Positions 1 to 15,500 of a DNA stretch of 64,000 nt are shown here, piece by piece (position 1 is the first letter of the stretch; the number at the start of each line of letters is the position of its first letter). The notes beneath the pieces are model-generated. The model was not told the origin of the DNA, did not search any database, and saw only the letters and a program-made list of their open reading frames with translations. The DNA comes from Dasyornis broadbenti (taxonomy: Eukaryota > Chordata > Aves > Passeriformes > Dasyornithidae): contig VZRN01000634.1 in assembly GCA_013397935.1 (NCBI GenBank), positions 253,326 through 317,325 on the forward strand, read 5' to 3'. The position numbers were made by a program, and so were the translations under genes.

Positions 1-27
1 TGTTTTTTCTTTTTTTTTTTGTTTCAT

Positions 28-58
<31 letters not shown>

Positions 59-409
59 GTTAGATTGAGTAGCCTCAGTCATTGAGCATCCAAAAGATTA
101 CTCACACTGGCTTTCAGAGACTAATTTGGGCTCCATTGTGTTTCTAATGGAACAGGTTATTTATTGATGAGATATTAGGACTTAATAAAATCATTGAAAT
201 GCCTTTGAAATTCTTACTTGGAGTCTTTTAGTAAAATGTAGTGAATCTGGGCAAGGAGGGTAAAGGCCAGAAATTACTTCTTAAACAAAGAGCTGAAGTT
301 AATGCTTCCAGTATGAATTCTCAATGTAAAAATCAAAATATTGTGTTGATCCTCTTTGAGCATGTAACTGATTGTAATGCTTTGGTGTTTTTTTTTCCCT
401 TTAATTTAG
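1..409 (+). other. Intron 1 (3' part) of the PICALM-family gene
   Basis: AT-rich intronic DNA ending at the acceptor ...ttaatttag before 410. Bases 1-58 are an almost pure poly-T tract. No coding exon was recognised here, so the start codon is outside the window. Confidence 0.7.
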
Positions 410-552
410 ATCTAATACAGTGCACAAATGAAATGAATGTGAATATTCCACAGCTGGCAGACACACTCTTTGAGAGAACTGCAAACAGTAGCTGGGTTGT
501 AGTGTTCAAAGCTCTAATTACAACACACCACCTCATGATGTACGGAAATGAG
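410..552 (+). CDS. PICALM: PICALM-family exon 2
   Basis: Follows ttaatttag and ends before gtaaga. The first two bases complete a tyrosine codon begun in the missing exon 1. It encodes LIQCTNEMNVNIPQLAD and then SSWVVVFKALITTHHLM...YGNE, part of the ANTH helical solenoid. Confidence 0.93.
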
Positions 553-3500
553 GTAAGACATGATTCATTCTGTTAAAGCCTCCTTGGCAGTTTTAAAAAA
601 ATTGTCTCAATCTGTAAAGTCTTAAATATGTACTTCAGTTTTTCAAAGGTGTTTGTTTTTCCTCTGTTGATGGCTGTAAAGTATTTCTCCAGAGGAAAAG
701 AAATACTCCTTCATTATTTCAATATGAAAATATATCAACGTTTGCAATTCACCTTGCAGGTATATGGGTTGGTCTGTGAGGGAATAATGAGTGACCTTTC
801 TAGAATAAAGACTTGGAAACCTTCTGATGAGCTTCATTAGGGTAGCGTTTATCAGTAAGAGCACAGCAGAAGAGTCTTGTTAGCACTCCATAAGTGTGCA
901 GCCAACCTAATAACAGATAAGAAAGAACACTTGCTAAAGGGGGGAGGAATATGGTGACTAGAATATTTGATCTTGCAAGACATCGTTTAATGGGCTGAAT
1001 CTTCATATGTTGTTGCCATTAACATTCCTCTAAAATATCTTGCTACTGCATTTAATTCACTTAAATTGTTTCATCACGATTTATTAAAAACTTCATAGTC
1101 AATAACATGGTTTTAAAATGTAGCCTGTCTTTCACAAACCTTATGTTAAAAGCTAAACTTTGGTCAGGTGGCAGTCCTGAACCTGTGTGTGGCCATTGAC
1201 CTAAGAAATGATTTTTGACTACTGGTAATATTGAAGTGATAATTCTTAAAAGTACCTTCCAGCCATTAAACTGCTGTGAAAGCTTGATGTTCCTCTCTGC
1301 AAAGCACTGTGAACTTTATTGAAATGACCTGTAAAGCATAGTGTGCTCTTCATGCTACAGCAATAGAATTGTGCTAAATTTCAGGAGCTTAGATAATGCA
1401 AATAGTATTTTTGTTTTGTGTTTTCCAGCTTGTCTGTTCTAAAATACAAAGTTAACTAAGCAGCTTCCTTTAGGATTATTAGTGTTTTACTCATGGGCAG
1501 TGATGTCTTTTTGTTTAGTTTAAATTTATATTTTTGCGAAATAGTGTTTTGGACTTCAGAGGCTTTGCTAATGAGTATTTTCAGGTTTTGCTCTACATTT
1601 TTCCCTTTTAACTAATTTCTATTATTGATAGATGTTACTAGAAACAGTTACAAGTGTAGTTTTCTTGTAATATGCTTCTATGTTTTGCCTCTCACAACAA
1701 TTACATTCTCCACTTTTTCTTCACCAACAGCGCTTTATCCAGTATCTTGCATCCCGAAACACTTTGTTCAACTTAAATAACTACCTGGACAAAAGTGCCA
1801 TGCAGGGTAAGGATCTTTCACTGAAGGAAATAACTCTACTGCTTTTTTTCTCTGTGATGGTGCATATGTCAGTGCATGCTAGGAGCCAAATGAAATTTAA
1901 ATGGAAGGGTATTATGATTTTTATTGCATGAGACACCAAAGAGTGTCCAACCAAGAACGCAGACACAGGAAAAGTGAGATTCTGAGTTACCTAGGTGAGC
2001 GCTAGAAACTTGTTTGTGATGTATATGTCATTGCACACACAGCTGTAACTTTTACAAAGTGAACTCTTGATGCTCATTAGAATAAATCTGATGAGTTACC
2101 AGCACAATAGCAGTTTTTGTTGTTGCATTTTAAAGCCTCAGGAGTAAATATTTACTGTTAAGGTGCATGGAATGGTAACTAGGATGTGCTGTATAAATAA
2201 TGAGAACTTCTTCAAACCTCTAAGTCCTTTAACTACTTACTAATGGTAGAAAACATTTTCTAGATTTTTGTGAGTTTTGAGGCATGGCAAATAAGTTACC
2301 AAACTCTTCAGCATTTTACTAGGAATACATTTTTATTCTAGTTTCAAGAACATCTTAACAAGAACTGCTCGGGTCTTGCTTAATCTTTTATGCTTGGTAC
2401 TTGTCTAATATTTTAATGTGTTCAGGTGTTTATTCTCATAATTGCAACAAATGCTTTCCTAATCTTAGCAACTTGGGAAGAAACTAATATGCATCACATC
2501 TCAAGATTTTGGAAAGTGCCGAGGAAGGACTTTTTATGCAAGCAGATGTAAAACAGGCTAGAAGGAGAACAGCTTTTGAAAAGAACTGAAAAACTGTACC
2601 TGTTGAATATGTCTAATTTATAAATGCTTAACTTGTAGGCTATGATATGTCTACCTTCATTAGGCGATACAGCAGATACTTGAATGAAAAAGCACTTTCA
2701 TATAGACTTGTAGCAGTTGACTTCACCAAAATGAAAAGAGGGTAAGACTATTACTGCTACTTCTGTTTGATATTTCCTATTGCAGGGGGAGGGGGAAGGG
2801 TGAACACAGTTGTTCTTGAGCTTGTCATAGAATGGTGTTCTTTTGGCCCTTGGAAGCAATATTGTATTGTTGAAATAGTACAACATATACTGAAGTCTCT
2901 GTATCTTGTAAATGTGTGTCTTTTGCTCTGTAGGATAGATGGAGTGATGAGAACTATGAATCCTGAAAAGCTTCTGAAAACCCTTCCAATCATACAGAAC
3001 CAGCTTGATGCACTCCTTGATTTCGATGTAAGTACTTTAAGCTCTGTATTAAGTAACACTCTCTCATTTTGAAGTGAGAGTTCCATTAGTTTGTTAAATA
3101 CTAATTTACTTTCTCATTGCTTTCTACACAGGCAAATCCAAATGAACTAACAAATGGTGTTATAAATGCTGCCTTTATGCTCCTCTTTAAAGATTCCATT
3201 AGACTTTTTGCAGCATACAATGAGGGGATAATTAATCTTTTAGGTATGTGAGAATTTTTTTAGCTTTTGAATTTTTGTGAAAGATACTGAGAAAATCAAA
3301 GAATATAGACAATTTCTAACTGCAGTTTCCTAATAAATTATCTTTGCATTATTGCTGTTAAATGAAGCCTGTTTTAGTTTTAGTGGCCAGGAGCATAGGC
3401 TTACACATCCACTTCTGCCTGGAAGAATACATGTTGAAACAGAAAGTGAAATGAGAGGGAGACTGGTGAGACTGAAACAAAGATACCATAAAAGTGGAAT

Positions 3501-6500
3501 AGATAACCATTGCAATTGGACTGCAAAGGTTTTGTGAGATATGTGGTGTTTCGAGTATTTAATATACTTACAGTATGGCTGAATTCTGTTTTTCTGTACT
3601 TTCTTTAAAGCTTGACTGGTACCTGCATCTGCCTGAGCTGATTAGATGAAATGTAGGAGCTCTTGTAAAAGGGTGATAAGCTCTTAAGAAAGCCTTTTAA
3701 TTACAATTTATGAGTGAAACCTACAGTTTGTTCTGTTAATCCATTAGTTTTTTCTCAGTGACGTATTTATAAGTATATAGGGCAAAACCATAAAAAGTGA
3801 AGGATGTGGTTGATGCTCCTTTTGGTAGGTCAGTAGCCACTTCTGTATCAAAATGAATTGATACACAGTCTAAAAAGGTAAATACCAGAAATATTTTCAA
3901 ATGTTAAATCATTCGTCTCATTGCAAGCTGATAAGATGACTTTCTGAAAATATTCACCAAAATACCTAATTTAACAATTTGCACTGATTCACATCCATGC
4001 TTAATAAATCTTTGCATTATAGTCTAGTACACTGAAACAGAAAAATCAGTGGTTTTGTATTGAGTGACTTATTACAAAAGGTTTCAGGTATTTGTGCAAG
4101 CTTGAAAATTTGAATAGCTTTGAGTTACTCCTTTCTGTTCTCTTACTGAAGCTTATCTCAAATTAACTTTTATTATACTGTGTCAGCTTTTTGCTGGGGA
4201 GGGTATTATCTTACAATAGTGTTATTTGCATCCTCAGAAAGATATTTTGATATGAAGAAGAACCAGTGCAAAGAAGGCTTGGATATTTACAAAAAATTTC
4301 TAGCCAGAATGACCAAATTGTCAGAGTTCCTCAAAGTAGCAGAGGTAAATAAATCTGCGTGTGTGGAAAGGATATAATTTAGCCATCTGTATTGGTACAG
4401 TATCAGTATTCATAAAACCCCTTCAAACAGATTGTTTGTTTAACTTCACTATACAAGGAGTATTCTAGAGATGAGGTATTTTAAAGATTGCATATGCTTA
4501 TTAACATGGAGTGGGATTCTTTGGTATCCTTTTTATTGGCCAGACCACATAGTAAACTTTCTGAAGTGTTGTTACAAATTTTATGAATGGTCCAAAATGT
4601 ATAAACTGAATGTTAGTGTATTTAAGGATATTTATGGGGCTCTCCTTTACTGTAAGTGCTAATAAATGTAGACCTGATTTCAGTAAGCAATGTGGCTGCT
4701 CTTAATGCTTCTAGTAAGCTTTTCTGCATGAAAGTTAGGCTGGATGAAAAGTTGAGTTTACCTTGAAATGCAGTTTAATTAATCTGTGATTTCTAAGGTG
4801 TGTTCCTCATGAAACTTTTACCATTTCAGAAAGCTATGAGTATCCCTTTTTAATATGCTAGTTTCTATGTAACATTCAGACATTGCTGGGTTTTATTTTT
4901 ATTGCCACTGCATGTAGTAATGTACTTTTTTTTCTTCTTTTGCAAACCCAGCAAGTTGGAATTGATCAGGGTGACATTCCAGATCTTACTCAGGTCAGTG
5001 TACATTGCATATTGATTAGCCCAATTATTTTGTTCGTGTTTTTAAAGATTGGTGTGTATCACAATAATTGTTTTTCTCCAAGACTGTATTCTCTTCTGTG
5101 TATTTATGTATGGGAAATATGTGTAGTAACTTCTCACATGCATTAGACATATTCAATACGTGCACTTTGCAGCACTGAATGAGATTTTTTGATTGTTTAA
5201 AGCAATAAAACTCACAGAAAATAATATTTTTCAAGAACTTCTGGTTTAATCACAGAGGATTCCTTGCTGGGTAAGCTAGAAGTATCTTGCCATGCCTAGA
5301 GGAAAACCTTCTATTTCACTGTAATTTAATGTCTTCAACACACTTAAAGATGACAGTGAGCTGGTTCAGTTGAAATTTTTTTCTGTCCCTAAAGTCTGAA
5401 GAATAAATTTGATGTTTCTATATCAGCTCTTAATGCTGACTTTGATATTACTCAGTGGTATGAGGGACATGTGCAGTGCAGGTTGTATGCTGGAAAACAG
5501 CCTGAAAGGTGGAATGCAGGGAAACACTTTCCAGTGAGGATAAACTGAAGGGGAGAAGGGAAGTGAGAAAATGGTTTCACCTGGTGAACAGGAAACAGTG
5601 ATAGTCCACAGAGGTGAACAAGGTTATTCTTTGTTAGTTCCTTCAGTTTATAGGGATGTTTTATTTTTCACCTAGGGGCAATCTAGCAGAACAGTGTTTG
5701 TCGTTATTTCTGTAGCACCTGCTGGGTGGAATAAACAGACTGAGGAGACTCCGGCACAAACTGCAGTGCCTTAGAGCTCTAGAGTACAGAAGCTGTTGGA
5801 GTGCAGTCAGTGAGAAACTGAAAATCTAATGTGTAAGCTTTGAACAGTCATATTTAATCCTACACTACCTTCATGAAGTTAAATTTCATAGGTTAATCAT
5901 GTAAAAATATACCTAGTGTGAAGATTTGTCCAAACTTACTCAGTGTCTTTTTAATATGGAAATCAAGCCACAAACTTCCATTGTCAGTGGTGTTCATTAC
6001 TGCCTACAATATGATTTCCATCTCAAATCATGCATGCTTCAAAGTACAAATCTCTAATGCTTGCTCCTAGCATTTAATATTAATCACTTTTAAGAACTTG
6101 CCTATGTGGTAGGAAAGAAATGTGACTGTAGCCATCAGGGTAAGAGCAGGTAATGATTGAAAACAGCAGTTTGATTATTTCTGTTGGTGTTTGGTCTTAG
6201 CATCATACTTTGTCTTTTGATTAGTACTGCAGTATTCAGCTGGGCTGTATCATGCTAATCACATTATACTCAAGTGTGAAGTTATTTATACCTCACTGGG
6301 CTACTGTGCACTTGTCCACTTAATTGGGTCACTATAAGGCTCTTGAAAGCAGGTGGGTGGGTTTTATTTACTGGGAATAGGGGTATTCAACTTCATTTTG
6401 CTGCTTTTTTTAATCTGAAACTTTCAGTGAAAAAAATCCTTAATATCTACTGTTCCCACAACACTTTATTTCTAATATCTCAGCTGTTTTGTTCTAAGTG

Positions 6501-9500
6501 CACTTTTATGAGGAAGGCAACTCTGAACTGGTGGTAGACCTCAGCATCCTGTGTACTTTGGCGATTTCAGTGCTGCTGTTAAACATTCAACTTAGAAAAT
6601 GTCATGGCAATTAATATGAGTTGAATAATTGTACATCCATTTAGTGCCACTTTAAAATTATTTGCTAGAATTTCTTAATACTGCCACTTTTGCCTGTTTC
6701 TGTGAAGAAAATATTTTCCTTTGTAGGTGCCTTGTTTCACAGTGGTGTTGCTTTCTGTTTATAGCTGTTCCTGTATTTAATGAACGTAACTGGGTCGTTT
6801 TCCTCTGTATGGATGTTAGTCTGTCATGAGTCTTTGGGGGGTAGGGGATGAAGGTGAATCATGAAATACAGCCTTTCTCAAGTCAGTGGCTGGATTAGCC
6901 CACGTATAATTTCTGACATGAAACTACCTTAGTCACTCAAAGTGTGATGTTTTGTTTGGATGTCTGCAATAGTGAGAAAGTTCAGAGAAGGTTACTGGAT
7001 TGTTGGGTTTAGTTCTTGTGACTGGGGGGTTGTTCAGAGGGTTTTAGGAAAAGTAAGTATGGAATATGCATTTCCATACAAATAAGTTTGAGTGGCTTTG
7101 GGAGGAAAAAAAAGATGAGGAAAAGCTTTCTGGAATTAGGGCATAGTCTCCTGTTGCTAAGGTTATCTAAGCAGCTGTGTCATGAAATGCCTTTTGCAAG
7201 CTATTGTGCCTTCTGAAAGGTAAAATTCTGGGGATGGTTTTTTTTTGGGGGGGGGGGGGTTTTCTTTTTTGGGGGGTTTTTTTGTTTGGTTGGTTTTTGG
7301 GGTTTTGTTTCTTTGGGTTTTTTCCCCAATACCTTTCCAAAAGGGTATTTCAAAATGTCCCCCTTGGGGTTTAGCTGTCTAGGTCGAATGCTGAATTTAT
7401 TCATGACCTGTCGTTGAGGTAACTACACTGTCTTAGCTTACTTCATTCTACTTAAGAAATACAAGCTCAGGTCTTCATTTTAAGATGAGCAGTTTTATAT
7501 ATAGGATTATTCTAATTGTATTTTTTTTCATCTCTTGTTTCATCTAGCATGAATTGGCCTTCAATGCAAGTGAGAAGCTAGAATTGTGCTTAGTATTTCA
7601 AAGGGGAGCTTGCCAAAGGCTTGTGTGAATAATACTTTTCCAGTTTCCAGGAAATGCCTTGTTCTAGCTTTTGGTACAGAAGGGCTAGCAAGGGCAAGTT
7701 TGTTTTTTCTCCAAACAATGCCTGTCATATCTGCTCTACCTGCTTAAAGTTGGCAAGTGGTAAGAGAGGCTTAATATCTCTGAAACTGTGCCAGGTGAGG
7801 ACTGAGCTGGCAAATACATTTAAATTTTAGAGGTACATCTAAATCAGCAGTAGGATTTATTTCACTTAGAGTAATTGAGTTAGTTTATTGTACAGTTACA
7901 TGTTGAATAGCTACTCAGTCTTCAGGAGTGTCCTTGGGATCAGATTGTATTTGTTTCCCTGTTTTGTCAAACCTAACATACTGCTGTTTTCAGGTGTTTC
8001 TACTTCAAGCCTTTGACTGTAAATATTTGAATGGAGAGTGATTGGGTTTTTGTTGTTACTTGGAAAAGTAGATCAAAAATGCCATGTCTTTGTTTTGTGA
8101 CTTCTGTGAGTTTAAGGGAGTAGTGCTTAATCAGCTCTGGTTATTCAATTAATTTTAACACAGCAAATACTGTTGCCAAAACCAAGAATCTAACTTGTAT
8201 GCACAGAAGCAGAGCAACTCTGCGAGAATCCATCCTTCGTGCCTCTGTAGTCCCACTCTTTTTAAGTACCACCACTGAGTAGATAGAATCTGTATATGTA
8301 GGATGGCAGCAAAACCCGAAGGCACGATTATTGATGTGTGAGTTTTTGTTTGTTTTTAGTTGATGGGTAAACAAAACTGTGTACTAAACAATGATGTGTT
8401 GATAGAAGCAGTGTTTATTATGTTTTTAATTTTAGGCACCCAGCAGCTTGCTTGAGGCACTGGAACAGCATTTGGCTTCTGTGGAGGGAAAGAAAACAAA
8501 GGAAGTCTCTGCTGCCAGCAGGTGAGCACCCAATGAATTACAATGCCCATACTTAAGATTTGTCATCATCATTCTAACAATTTTCAGGATTCAGTCATTT
8601 GGTCTTCTTGATTTTTATTCACTTCTGAATGTCTCTTTCTAGAAATATAAATGAAGCATCTAGTGAGTAATAGTCTGATACCTTAGCCACATTTGAAAGT
8701 AGGTATGTCTGTGCCTCAGACAGACTCCTGATTGTGCTGTAGTAAACCACTGAGCTGAAGCCTTGTAGATTATTCGTTTTAGCTTTTCCTTGTTTAAACT
8801 CCCTTGACTTGTAAGATTTATAAGGAGTTTGGATTTTGATACTCTTCTTACCCAAGACAGGATTGGTATTTATCTGAATTGTTATTATTTATATATTCAT
8901 GGTCTATATCTCAGACCATGAGTCTATCTTAACCTTCTCATAAAAGTTCTTCAGTCCCTTCTCAGAACAGCTAAATTAGCTTAGATGTGTTGTGCTGAAA
9001 GGAATTGTGTTACTCTTTCTGTCAAGTACAGTATCAGTATGTACGAAAATACTTCTGGCTGAATAGTGAGAGATCTTGTTTGGAACAGACGTTCTCCCAC
9101 AGAAACTTGGTAAATATTGATAAATGTATCGGGCTGAGTTACGTTCCCAATTTGCTGTCTTTCTCCTCAGATTTTTTTTTCAAGAGTCTAAGGATTCACT
9201 GCCACAATATTCTGTTCATATATATAATAAATAGGCAATAGCTTCTGTGCTTTCTTTGCTGTTACATAATGTACAAACAAGTTTTCTGTGCTTCTGCCAT
9301 TTGAATAACATTCCAGTCTAGTCTAGATAACTTTAAAGAGAAAAGACAACAGCTTTTCTACCCTTTCTACTGAAACTCGAGGGATTCACTCTGTGTACTT
9401 GCGCCTCCTTGTCACCCAACTGGTTTTGGGGTGTCTTCTTTTATGAGAGAGTAAGGGAAGAAGTGACTGGGGAGGAGGGTGGCACACGACTTGATAAGGC

Positions 9501-12500
9501 ACTTGATGATTAAACTGTAAGTGACATATACCTGACTGTGATTTTTTTTTTTTAATAACATTTTTAAAAATTATTGCTGTTTTTAGAGCTAGTGCCCTAT
9601 CCAGTGCTGTTTCCACACTTGCCAGTACAGGAATGTCATTCAGCCGGATGGATGAGAAAGAAAAGCAGCAGGCATTGGAGGAGGAACAAGTTAGACTGCA
9701 GGCACTTAAGGTAAGAGGTTTTTAACAAGTTTTGTATTCCAAGATTTTTAGTAACTGGAGAAAATAGTGTGTGGAGAGGAAGCTTCCAAGGTTACTGAGT
9801 GTTTTATGTGAGGAATGTGAGCTGTGTAAAACATGCACATGCTTTGACCTGTGCTGTAAAAACGCAGTGGTCATATCTAGAAATAGTGAGGGACGTAAAC
9901 CTGAAATGCACGTAAACAAGATTGTTATGTTGCTACCTTGTTATTGAGCTGCATGTTGTCACTCTGATTTCTGAACATCTGAACTGAACTATGAAGAGAT
10001 CCATAAAGCAGCAGATGAGTCTTCCTGAACAAAGGTCCATTGAGCTGTTTCTCTGAGTGACTATAGAAGGAGACTAGAATATGTAGCTTGACTAGAAGTG
10101 ATTTACTTCTAGACAATTACGGATTAAAAAATAATTATTTAAAACATCAAGTCTCACCTTGATTTTTACATGCTTTGTTAAAACAAATACTCTTAATTTC
10201 AATAGTTTTTTTTATTTTCAGTACTTTACAGAAGAATAACTGTTTTATTTATTTAGATGATAATTACAATGTTTTTCCTGGGAAAGATCTCCAGGGCTGA
10301 AGTGTTAATAAACTAATAAGACTAAAATGCCAACTGTCTCTCTCATCTTTCAGGAGCAGCGATTAAGAGAAATCTCTGTAGTATCAAATTCCACTTCCAC
10401 ATCAGCATCCCCAAGCACTTTATCAGGAAAAAGTGTGAATACCACTGTAGCTGTTGACATCTTTGCTGCACCAGCACCCACAACAAATAGGTGAGAGATA
10501 CTTTGCTTTCTGAAAGAAGCAGAAATTACTGCACTGGCCTATAGCTCCACAATCAACTGCAAAACTGTGATCCTAGTTACCTCCCAGGTACCTTTTGCCG
10601 ATTCTTTCCTGGCATACCTACAGGAATTTTGGTTTCAATCAGGAAGTGCTTAATTACCAGTTTGTTACACCTCTCTTGTTGATAGACTGCTAGTAACTAA
10701 GAGAAAATGAGATTGGTATGAGTGTTCATAAAAGCAAGAATACAATGCCTGTTACATATCTTCATATTTCTCTCTCTCATTTCTTATGCAGCATGCCCAA
10801 CCTTTCTAGTGATCTTTTTGATCTTCAGCCTGCATTTGTTCCAACTGTGCAAAGTACTCCAGCTATATCAACATCAGCAAGCAGTGCTTGGGGAGGTGAG
10901 CTCATACCTTGATTTGACTGTCGAAGTAATAAGGGAATGCTTAGAATACAAGGTTCATACTTAATTGAATCTGTATATAAAACCTTAATTATTTTGCATC
11001 CAGACATTTATAACAAAATATTAAATCATCTGAAAACTCTGACAGACTTTCTTGAACACATAGCATTAGCGTTGATGGAATGAAGAAATGGAACTGTTCA
11101 ATAAATGGGACAGAGAGAACAAATGTGACTAAAGATCAAAGTTGAAAAATACTGGGAAATAAAACTTAAGCAGATGTAACTGAAAATATCCTGGACTAGT
11201 ATTTACATTTGTTTAAGCAATATTTAATATACTTTTCATTTAAAAGGTGTTGGTAACTTCAGTGTTATTGTAAATAAAAGCTGTGGACCCACCCAGTTTC
11301 TTCACCCATCCTTCCAAAGAATAGTTATGTTAGCTGTCAAAGAAAGGGCTTAAATACCAAAAGAAGGCAATGTTAGCACCATAGTAAATATTAGTATTTT
11401 AATGTGTGGAATTAATACATTTTTTATTCTATTTTAAAGGTAGGTTATTGAAGCCAAAACTGTATTATTTAACTTCTTTGATTGATACATGTTCTGTCAT
11501 TCTTCCCCTCCCACCCAACGTCAATACTAGAATTATTTTCCCTAAATAGAGGGCTGTTAGGATTTTTGTCTGAAGCTGAAAATTTATATCTAAATGGGCT
11601 GAGCATTAGGTGGAATGTTTACAATTTGACTTTGTCTAGAGTTTCTCATATTCAATCATTTCAGTCTGTTTTTCTTTTCCATTATTTGTACTCTATATTC
11701 TTTCCTTCACTTCTGCATCTGAAAGGTCCTTTCTCGTCTTCAAATGGTTGTGTTGGTTCTCCACCTCATCTGGACATCTTTGACATGAAGCCAGTTGAAG
11801 AAGCTGTAAAATCTGCCACCCCTTTCATCAATTCTTCTTTTTCCTCCAAACAAACAGTGGAACTGTTTAGTGGTAAAAAAAACCAAACTCCATGTAATTT
11901 ATTTGCAACTGGAGATAGTAATGCTAATAAAGTGGGCCATGTAATCTTTTTGTGGTTTGAGCCAATCGTCACTTTTTGTTAACAAGTGAAAATGGTGCAT
12001 TAATTCCAGGTGTAGTAAATGATACGTTTCCTTAAACGTTTATTTCTATAGTTGAAAAAAATTATTTTGTTCTACTTGCCCAGTCTAGACATCCTAAGAC
12101 TTGCAGTGTTGCTGAAATCTGCTGATTTCTTTCAAACTGCAGCCTCCTTTCTCTTTTGTAATGGGGAATGCAGGTGTTACTTGGCTTTTCAAATCTGTAA
12201 AATAAAAAAACCTTTTTATAATAGTAAAATTCTCAATTTTTTAATGGCAGCCATAATTGTTGGGTTCCCTTTTTCTTTTTCTCTTTAAAACTGATCTTAT
12301 TTTCTTCTTTCTTTTTGCAAAGATGACTTTAGTGGTCATAAACCAACATACGCTTCTGTGTATCATCCTGTGACTGTTGATGGTAATTGGATTTTTTTTT
12401 TTGTTTTTTAAAACTTTCTGGTTACTGGAATGAGTGATACTACTTTATGGGTGTTTTTCATGACTCAACTTTTTTTTTTTCTAGGTTTTCCTCTTCATTC

Positions 12501-15500
12501 AGCTCCTCCGAGTACCACTACTTCAACAATTAATGTGGACTTTGATGCTGTTTTTGGAGGAAAATCTACAGCACCAGAGTACAGGACTGCAAGTGGTAAT
12601 AACTGCCTTATGACTAATATATACCCTACAGGCAACAGTTGCTTAACAAATCAGCATAATTGCTGTTGCAGTTGAAAATTTAATAACTTAATACATTTGC
12701 AAGATGATTATGGGCTGAGAAGAGGCAATCAGTTCAGTTGTAGTTACTTACTTTAAAATTAGCTTTGACTGATTTCATTCTCTGTGTAATAACTATTTCC
12801 TTTCTCTCTGGGGGAATGAACTTTGAACATGGCCCGCTGGATGTCTCCTAACGGGTAAGCTCATGTTCATTTGTTTTCTGTACGTTCTCTTGATACATGG
12901 TAATGGCTTCCCTCTGGCTCCATTGAGAGGTGTTGCACTGGCAGAAGTACTGAGCTAGTTGTGTGTGTTGCTTGAAGAATACCTGAGTTAGAATCTTTCT
13001 CTTCTATTTAGCAAAGTATTATTGAAGTACAATTAAAGATTTTTTTAGATTAGTAGATAAAATAGTATTCCATAAAAAAATAAAAAGTTAAACTATGCTT
13101 CTATCAAAGTCTTAAATACTTTAATCTTGTTGAACCTTCACATATAAATACTCAGATTGGTGTTCTATAAAGAAAATTCCTCCCTGGTCTATGGATATCA
13201 TTTATTAAATGCAATGTAACCTTTTTGTTAACAGTTGCTTTTATGTTCTTTGTTTAGGTTTTAACTTTCTAGATGATGTATTGCAACCCACAGTACCACC
13301 ACAAAATCAAAGAGCCACTGTAGCCAGCCAGCAAAGTGGAAAAATTTTGGCAAATGACCTCGATTCTTCACTTGCTAATCTAGTAGGAAGTAAGTGTGAA
13401 CCTTTTAAAATTAACTTTACCATTCGTTACTGAAAACAAAACAAGCTTTTTTTCCCTCTCAAATTAAAATGCTTAAGGATTTTGTCTGTTTCTTTTCCCC
13501 CACAGATCTTGGCTTTGGAGGAACTCCATCCAAAAAGTAAGTGTATATATATACTTAGAATATTCTCACGTGACTATTTGATAGTCTCTGGCACTAACAT
13601 GGCAAGAATCTCAGCTCTTGAAATAATATAAAATAAGTGAGAAGTGTATCGGAACAGTGTGTTTGTGGTCAGTCACCATAACATGGACAGCCATAACTTT
13701 TGAAGTGGTTCACTTTAATTAGTTTTGCAATTTGTGTTTTTATGAAGCACCACAAAAAAATCTTGCAGTTACATCAAACTCCAGTTAATCATTATGTTGT
13801 ACAGTGCAGTACTGATAGTTCACTTTTAACACAAACAGAATCCCCAGACTGCATACTTACTGGAGAAGAGATCCTTAAGTGATTACTGAAATCCTGAGTG
13901 TTTCTTCCTACATTTCAGCTGTGTGCATGCATTAAGGCATGTTTTAGTTTCCTGTTATGTTGTTTTACTCTAGCTGTTGCCCCTCCATGGAAACTAACAC
14001 CATGGTTTCATTTTAGATCAGATATGCAGTGGTCTCAGCCTGCAGAGAAAAAACTTACTGGTGGAACAAACTGGCAAGCAAAAACAAGCACATCAACCAC
14101 GTGGAACCCAACTCCCTTACCCACTATTCCACACATCGTAAGTTCTGTTGTATGAAGTCACACTTCATTCTATCAAATGCTGCTTCTCTGCTTGAGTTAA
14201 CTTACTAAAACTAGTGAAAGCATTTGGGACAAGACTGGGGGCAGTGGGGAATGCTTGTAGGATCATGGGATGATACTGAATGAGGTAGAGATTTTAGCAT
14301 GCTTTATTTCCTCTCACTGTAAAACTGACCCATTAAGGACTTATATCTCAAGTGAAAGGTGGATTACTTGTCTCAGTTCATAAATTCTTTTTTGAATTGG
14401 AACAAATGATCCTAGTCCTGGTGTGCATGTTTGAGATGGTCCCACTCCCCCCCCCGCACACATGTGCACACAAACATCCACCTTCAAGAATCCTAAGAAT
14501 GTATGTTAAGGGCAAAACTGCTGTTCGTTCCAGTTTTAGTTCCATTCTCAATTTTATCTTGAAACACTGCTGCAACCTCTGCAAGGCACCTTAATAACTA
14601 GGTCAAGCAACACTTTGGACTTTTGATAGCACTCAATAGCAACTTTATATTTCTAACACAGTACAAAATGTAAAGTGTATCTTCTAAAGTTATTTAAATG
14701 AGGAATTTTCATTTCTTGGAGGGACATTTGAAAGCAACTGACTTTTCCAATGCATGTAAGAGATTTTTCAAGTATGTCGTTTTCCTATATATTCATACAA
14801 ATATGAATCACTTCTAAAATATAGCTGTCTTAGAGGGAAGTAGAATGTTCATCTCAGTTATATGTGCAATTACGATAATGACCACATTTGCTATGAATTT
14901 CGGACTGCTGTCTGACTTTAATTTTGCAGTAAAAATAGTTTTGCCTCTAATGCTTATTTTCCTTTTCTTGCATGACTATGCTCATTCAGAATTAGCAAAG
15001 TTGAATCGAGTATTAAATCCAGTATTGGACTCAAAAATGAGAGGGCGCAGTTGTATCGCACTCTTACATGAAATTTTTTGAGACCATACAATCTCTTTAT
15101 CCCCTCTTGGTGTTCTGGAATGTGTTGTTAAGAGTGCTGATGCATTTTTATTTCTGGAACATAGAGAGTACCTAAGCATTCATTGATCACTGTGGATTTA
15201 AAGTTTGTTTTTATTTCACGTGTTCATCAGGTCTAAGCATCTGAGTGTTTCATACCAGGTGTCCGCTCATGCCTGGAACTCCCAACAATTAATGATGTGA
15301 AGATCTAGCTCAGCTATGAGCCTCTTTAAAATCTGTGCCCCAGAACTGCAAACGTCTCATTGTCCTGGCTGGGTCTCTGGCACTCAGAACTAACTCTCCA
15401 ATTCATGTGCTGCTGCATCCTATCCCACAGACAAGTGTTTCATCCAGCACTCAGGTTTCAATATAATTAGCACTGCTTAACAAAGCATGGCCATATGAAG

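Noticed and set aside
1..58. Poly-T start of the window as a possible retroposon tail
   Set aside because: No target-site duplication or adjacent element body is visible, so it is only called low complexity.
12781..12855. Possible extra exon before a gtaagc motif in the PICALM-family gene
   Set aside because: There is no AG acceptor in the right place and no similarity to the family; exons 15 and 16 already join in phase.
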